In this document: positions 13,959 through 16,983 of the stretch, in pieces | Layout of the letters: the number at the start of each line of letters is the position of its first letter | How positions within the stretch are numbered: the first letter of the stretch is position 1 | DNA from: an uncultured Sphingopyxis sp. | Lineage (GTDB): Bacteria; Pseudomonadota; Alphaproteobacteria; Sphingomonadales; Sphingomonadaceae | Assembly (NCBI GenBank): GCA_937957805.1 | Contig: CALFXW010000127.1 | Location: 1-16,983, forward strand | DNA length: 16,983 bases | Reading direction: 5' to 3' | Position numbers and translations under genes: made by a program | Notes under the pieces: generated by a model | The model's input: the letters and a program-made list of their open reading frames with translations, nothing else | Told to the model about the DNA's origin: nothing | Databases searched by the model: none

Positions 13959-14729
13959 TTAAAAAACCGGGTCGTTGGTTCCATCATCGCCGTCGGTTGG
14001 TGTGTGGATCCCGCATTCAACCTTGTCCCAGCCCGCCCAGCGGCCCGAACGCGGGTCTTCGCCCGGTTTGACGATGCTGGTGCATGGCGCGCAGCCGATG
14101 GATAAATATCCCTGCGCGACAAGGGGATGCGGCGGCAGCGCGTGCGCCGCGACATAGGCATCGAGCGCCGCCTTGTCCCAATCCACCAGCGGGTTGACCT
14201 TCATCCGCCCGTCGCCGTCCACCTCAAAACGTGGCAGATTGGCGCGGCTTGCCGATTGAAAGGCTTTTCGCCCCGAAATATGCGCGTCAAATGGCAACAG
14301 CGCCCCTGCCAGTGGCGCAACTTTGCGCAGCGCACAGCAACCGTCGGGGTCATAGGACCAGCGCAGCCCATTGGCATCGCGCGCCGCAATTTCCTGTGCA
14401 TCGGGCGTCACATTGATGATGTTGGTGAGGCCGATTTGCCGGGCCAGCGCGTCACGATATGCAATGGTTTCGGCAAAATGCTTGCCGGTATCGAGGAAAA
14501 TCACCGGCACATCGGCGCGGATCGACCCGACGAGGTGGAGCAGCACCGCGCTTTCCGCGCCAAAGCTGGAAACTAGCGCGGTTGGCCCCAGCATATCGTC
14601 GGCGAACACGGCGTGGAGCATTTCTGCGCTGTCGCGCCCGCGAAACATCTGGTTGAGCCGGATGGCGTCCGCGCCCGTCCAGCGCGGGGCCAGATCGACA
14701 ATATCGCGCACCCGCGCGGCATCAGCCAT
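13959..14729 (-). CDS. cysH: CysH, assimilatory APS-type adenylyl-sulfate reductase
   Basis: CysH reduces activated sulfate to sulfite with thioredoxin or glutaredoxin in assimilatory sulfate reduction. From the 14729 start it has 256 residues. The nucleotide-binding loop SSFGAES is at 54-60 and VIFLDTGKHFAET at 76-88. The [4Fe-4S] cysteines C131-C132 (GCCALRKV) and C213-x-x-C216 (GCAPCT) are present, and the catalytic C239 is in KVECGIH. The paired CC and CxxC set marks the APS-reducing type rather than the cluster-free PAPS type. The frame extends upstream to 14930, but that part lies inside the DUF934 gene; ATG at 14729 is the sensible start. It overlaps DUF934 by 8 nt. No APS-forming enzyme gene (cysD, cysN or sat) is in the window. 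Confidence 0.95.
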   Translation of the reverse strand: MADAARVRDIVDLAPRWTGADAIRLNQMFRGRDSAEMLHAVFADDMLGPTALVSSFGAESAVLLHLVGSIRADVPVIFLDTGKHFAETIAYRDALARQIGLTNIINVTPDAQEIAARDANGLRWSYDPDGCCALRKVAPLAGALLPFDAHISGRKAFQSASRANLPRFEVDGDGRMKVNPLVDWDKAALDAYVAAHALPPHPLVAQGYLSIGCAPCTSIVKPGEDPRSGRWAGWDKVECGIHTPTDGDDGTNDPVF

Positions 14730-15147
14730 GGCGTAATTTCCAGATTGGCACCGCAGCATCGCTGGCATGTTGATAGCTAAAGGGGAAACGGCTGAGCGCG
14801 TTTGCCACATCTTCGCCATCCAACGGCGCATCGGGCGCAAAGGCGTCAAAACCGCAGCGGCGCATAAAGGCGATGAGGTCAACCAGAACATCGCCCGCCG
14901 CGCGCAATTCACCCGCATAGCCCGCTTCACGCAGCAGCCGGGCCGAGGAAAAACCGCGCCCGTCGCGAAAGCGCGGAAAGGCGATTTCGACCAGGTCGAT
15001 ACGCCCCAGATGCGGGAAAAGGCGGGTTACATCCTCCCCCGCTTCGACGCGCACCGCACGCGCGCCCGGTTCATCCAGAAAGGCATCGAGCGCAAAAACA
15101 GGGGCGGCGGGCGGCGCATCATCGCGCAGGCGCAATATTTCAGCCAT
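14722..15147 (-). CDS. DUF934 protein of the sulfite reductase operon
   Basis: This 141-residue cytoplasmic protein matches DUF934. It begins MAEILRLRDD and has the conserved block LGRIDLVEIAFPRFRDGRGF (47-66), then SSARLLREAGYAGELRAAGDVLVDLIAFMRRCGFD (67-101). The end is FPFSYQHASD...VPIWKLR. In proteobacteria it is commonly found next to cysI and cysH, and an accessory role in sulfite reduction, such as electron delivery or assembly, has been suggested. No cofactor motif is visible here. The true start at 15147 overlaps the cysI stop by 8 nt (ATGGCTGA), and its own stop overlaps the cysH start by the same 8 nt. The upstream open frame to 15393 lies inside cysI. Confidence 0.9.
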   Translation of the reverse strand: MAEILRLRDDAPPAAPVFALDAFLDEPGARAVRVEAGEDVTRLFPHLGRIDLVEIAFPRFRDGRGFSSARLLREAGYAGELRAAGDVLVDLIAFMRRCGFDAFAPDAPLDGEDVANALSRFPFSYQHASDAAVPIWKLRHG

Positions 15148-16774
15148 AAATCGCCTCCTTAAACCCATCCATGCCCAGACGGCGGTATGTGTCGATGAAG
15201 CGCTCGCCCGGTGTGCGCTGCGCGCGATAGGCGTTGACCGCGCGTTCCAGCGCATCAACCACGCCATCTTCATCAAAACCGGGGCCGGTGATTTTGGCGG
15301 CGCTAATATCCTCCGCCCCCGAACCACCGAGCAAAAGCTGATAATTTTCAATGCCTTTGCGATCCACGCCCAAAATGCCAATATGGCCGGCATGGTGGTG
15401 GCCGCAGGCGTTGATACAGCCTGATATTTTGATGTTCAGATCGCCAATATCATCGCCGGTCGCAGGGTCGGCGAAGCGTGCTGCAATTTTTTGTGCCAGC
15501 GGAATCGAACGGGCATTGGCAAGGCTGCAATAATCAAGGCCGGGGCAGGCGATGATATCGGTTATCTGATCGCGGTTCGCATCGGCGAGCTTGGCGGCTT
15601 TGAGCGCCTGCCAGACCGCGAAAAGGTCGGCCTTGCGGACGTGCGGCAGCACCAGATTTTGCGCATAGGTCGCGCGAATATCATCAAAACTATATCGTTC
15701 GGCGATATCTCCGATGGCATCCATCTGTTCGGCGCTGACATCGCCGGGGATGCCGCCGATTGGTTTGAGGCTGATGTTGACGATGGCATAGCCTGGCATT
15801 TTATGCGCCACCACCTGCCGGTCGACCCAGCGGGCAAAATCGGGGTCGCTGCGGTCAATCGCATCGTCCAGCCCCTCGGCAAAGGGGGGCGGGGTGAAAT
15901 GCGCGGCTATCCGGTCATATTCGGCCGCCGGAAAATCGCTGCCCAGCGTCAATATATGGTCAAAGGCCGCCTCCACCTCAGCGCGGAACGCTTCTTCGCC
16001 CAGCGTATGGACGAGGATTTTCATCCGCTGCTTGTGGATATTGTCGCGCCGCGCGTGGAGGTTCCAGACGCGCAAAATCGCCTGCAAATAGGAAAAAATC
16101 TCCCCCACCGGCAGGAAGTCGCGAATCTTATATGCGATCATCGGCGTGCGGCCCATGCCGCCCCCTGCATATACCTCAAACCCCTGAACGCCCGCTGCAT
16201 CGGTGACGATGCGCAGCGCGCAATCATGCCAGCGCAGCGCCGCCCGGTCGGCATCCGCCGCGATAACCGCAATTTTGAACTTGCGGGGCAAATAGCTGAA
16301 TTCCGGGTGAAAGCTCGTCGCTTGGCGCAGCAATTCCGCCCATGGCCGTGGGTCGCAAATCTCATCCGCTGCGGCGCCGGCATAGGGGTCTGCCGAAATA
16401 TTGCGGATGCTTTCGCCGCTGGTCTGGATGGCGTGCATTTCAACCCGCGCCAGATCGGCCAAAATATCGGGCGCCTCCGCCAATTTTATCCAGTTGAACT
16501 GGATATTCTGACGGGTGGTGAAATGGCCATAGCCCTTGTCATACCGCCGCGCGATATGCGCCAGCGTGCGCATCTGCGCGCTGTTGAGCGTGCCATAGGG
16601 GATGGCGATGCGCAGCATATAGGCGTGGAGTTGCAGATATAACCCGTTTTTGAGGCGCAGCGGTTTGAACTGATCATCGTTCATCTTGCCCGCCAGACGG
16701 CGCGCCACTTGGTCGCGAAACTCCGCCACCCGCGCATCGACCATCGCCTGATCATATTGGTCGTAACGATACAT
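15140..16774 (-). CDS. cysI: CysI, sulfite reductase hemoprotein (siroheme, 4Fe-4S)
   Basis: CysI reduces sulfite to sulfide with six electrons at a siroheme coupled to a [4Fe-4S] cluster. From the 16774 start it has 544 residues, with the two-fold ferredoxin-like/catalytic repeat of the sulfite/nitrite reductase family. YGHFTTRQNIQFNWI (82-96) is the substrate/siroheme Arg region. The cluster cysteines are C410 and C416 (CPGLDYC), then C453 and C457 (SGCINACGHHHAGHIG). The length fits the ferredoxin-type (NirA/CysI-like) enzymes of alphaproteobacteria. No cysJ flavoprotein gene follows, so the electron donor may be ferredoxin or a DUF934-linked route. An upstream in-frame ATG at 16816 lies inside the DUF2849 gene; GGGGG six nt before 16774 supports the shorter start. 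One base separates it from the DUF2849 stop. Confidence 0.95.
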   Translation of the reverse strand: MYRYDQYDQAMVDARVAEFRDQVARRLAGKMNDDQFKPLRLKNGLYLQLHAYMLRIAIPYGTLNSAQMRTLAHIARRYDKGYGHFTTRQNIQFNWIKLAEAPDILADLARVEMHAIQTSGESIRNISADPYAGAAADEICDPRPWAELLRQATSFHPEFSYLPRKFKIAVIAADADRAALRWHDCALRIVTDAAGVQGFEVYAGGGMGRTPMIAYKIRDFLPVGEIFSYLQAILRVWNLHARRDNIHKQRMKILVHTLGEEAFRAEVEAAFDHILTLGSDFPAAEYDRIAAHFTPPPFAEGLDDAIDRSDPDFARWVDRQVVAHKMPGYAIVNISLKPIGGIPGDVSAEQMDAIGDIAERYSFDDIRATYAQNLVLPHVRKADLFAVWQALKAAKLADANRDQITDIIACPGLDYCSLANARSIPLAQKIAARFADPATGDDIGDLNIKISGCINACGHHHAGHIGILGVDRKGIENYQLLLGGSGAEDISAAKITGPGFDEDGVVDALERAVNAYRAQRTPGERFIDTYRRLGMDGFKEAIYG

Positions 16775-16775
16775 A

Positions 16776-16983
16776 TTATGCCCCCAGGACGGCTGGGACG
16801 GCGGGGTTGATGCCAAGGTCGATGCGCACGCTCGGCCCCGCCGCGCGGATGCGATCCTTTATGTGGGACGGCATGCCGTCTGCGTCGGCTTCCACGGCGG
16901 CTGCACCATTGACCCGGCACGCCGCTTCCTCTGTCGCGATGATTGACGCTGCGCCATCGCCTGCATCCACTGCATCACCAAAA
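16776..16983 (-). CDS. DUF2849 protein, 5' end cut by window edge
   Basis: The frame is open through the right edge, so only the last 68 codons or so and the stop are here. The visible part reads DAVDAGDGAASIIATEEA, then ACRVNGAAAVEADADG and HIKDRIRAAGPSVRIDL. This fits DUF2849, a small protein of about 100 residues found ahead of cysI in alphaproteobacterial sulfur operons. Its function is unknown; a link to sulfite reductase or siroheme supply is inferred only from position. TAA at 16776-16778 is followed after one base by the cysI ATG, and the cysI ribosome binding site lies inside this gene. In related genomes a cysG/siroheme synthase gene often lies further upstream, outside this window. 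Confidence 0.85.
   Translation of the reverse strand, partial: FGDAVDAGDGAASIIATEEAACRVNGAAAVEADADGMPSHIKDRIRAAGPSVRIDLGINPAVPAVLGA
16781..16788 (-). promoter_or_regulatory. Ribosome binding site for cysI inside DUF2849
   Basis: CCTGGGGG on the - strand ends six nt before the ATG at 16774, within the last codons of the DUF2849 gene. It supports the 16774 start for cysI. Confidence 0.5.

Noticed and set aside
15491..16642. 383-codon + strand frame
   Set aside because: It is antisense to cysI, which has all catalytic cysteines. Its composition is that of a shadow frame.

Overview
The window looks like the end of a draft contig from an alphaproteobacterium, most likely a sphingomonad (Sphingopyxis, Sphingorhabdus or a relative). 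This rests on gene order (YdcH-like/DUF465, DUF1465/RcdA-like, tamA, tamB), GC-rich coding sequence, the DUF2849-cysI-DUF934-cysH cluster, and short intergenic repeats of a type I recall from sphingomonads. The genus is inferred. The first 17 bases match the 3' end of an Illumina adapter, so the left edge is an assembly artefact and not biology.

Left part (about 186-7336, + strand): a small DUF465 protein and a DUF1465/RcdA-like protein precede tamA and tamB. TamA is an outer-membrane Omp85 barrel and TamB is its inner-membrane-anchored, periplasm-spanning partner. tamA stop and tamB start overlap at TTGA, which implies a TTG start for tamB and translational coupling.

Central part (7429-12388, + strand): a LOG-family phosphoribohydrolase is followed by a tightly packed run. 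This run holds a secreted protein of unknown function, a periplasmic ClpP-like protein, a PnuC-type nicotinamide riboside transporter, and a NadR-type ribosylnicotinamide kinase. Adjacent genes overlap by 1, 1 and 4 nt. lepA (EF4) follows after 27 nt. PnuC imports nicotinamide riboside and the kinase would trap it as NMN; why two exported proteins are coupled to this pair is unclear.

Repeat-rich gap (12389-12737): between convergent lepA and a peroxiredoxin gene lie a candidate lepA terminator, a 5 x 13-bp tandem array inside an imperfect inverted repeat, a REP-like dispersed repeat, and a G/C-rich hairpin.

Right part: an exported peroxiredoxin (- strand) is divergent from a hotdog thioesterase (+ strand). 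Two perfect 10-bp-stem tetraloop hairpins then separate the thioesterase from the assimilatory sulfate reduction operon on the - strand, which reads DUF2849 (cut by the window edge), cysI, DUF934, cysH. The cysI/DUF934 and DUF934/cysH junctions use the identical 8-nt overlap ATGGCTGA. CysH carries the four [4Fe-4S] cysteines of the APS-reducing type and makes sulfite, which CysI reduces to sulfide.

I saw no tRNA, rRNA, CRISPR array, insertion sequence or prophage. I do not see a clear new defence-like or mobile system. The most unusual candidates are the overlap-coupled secreted-protein/NR-salvage cluster and the structured intergenic repeats.
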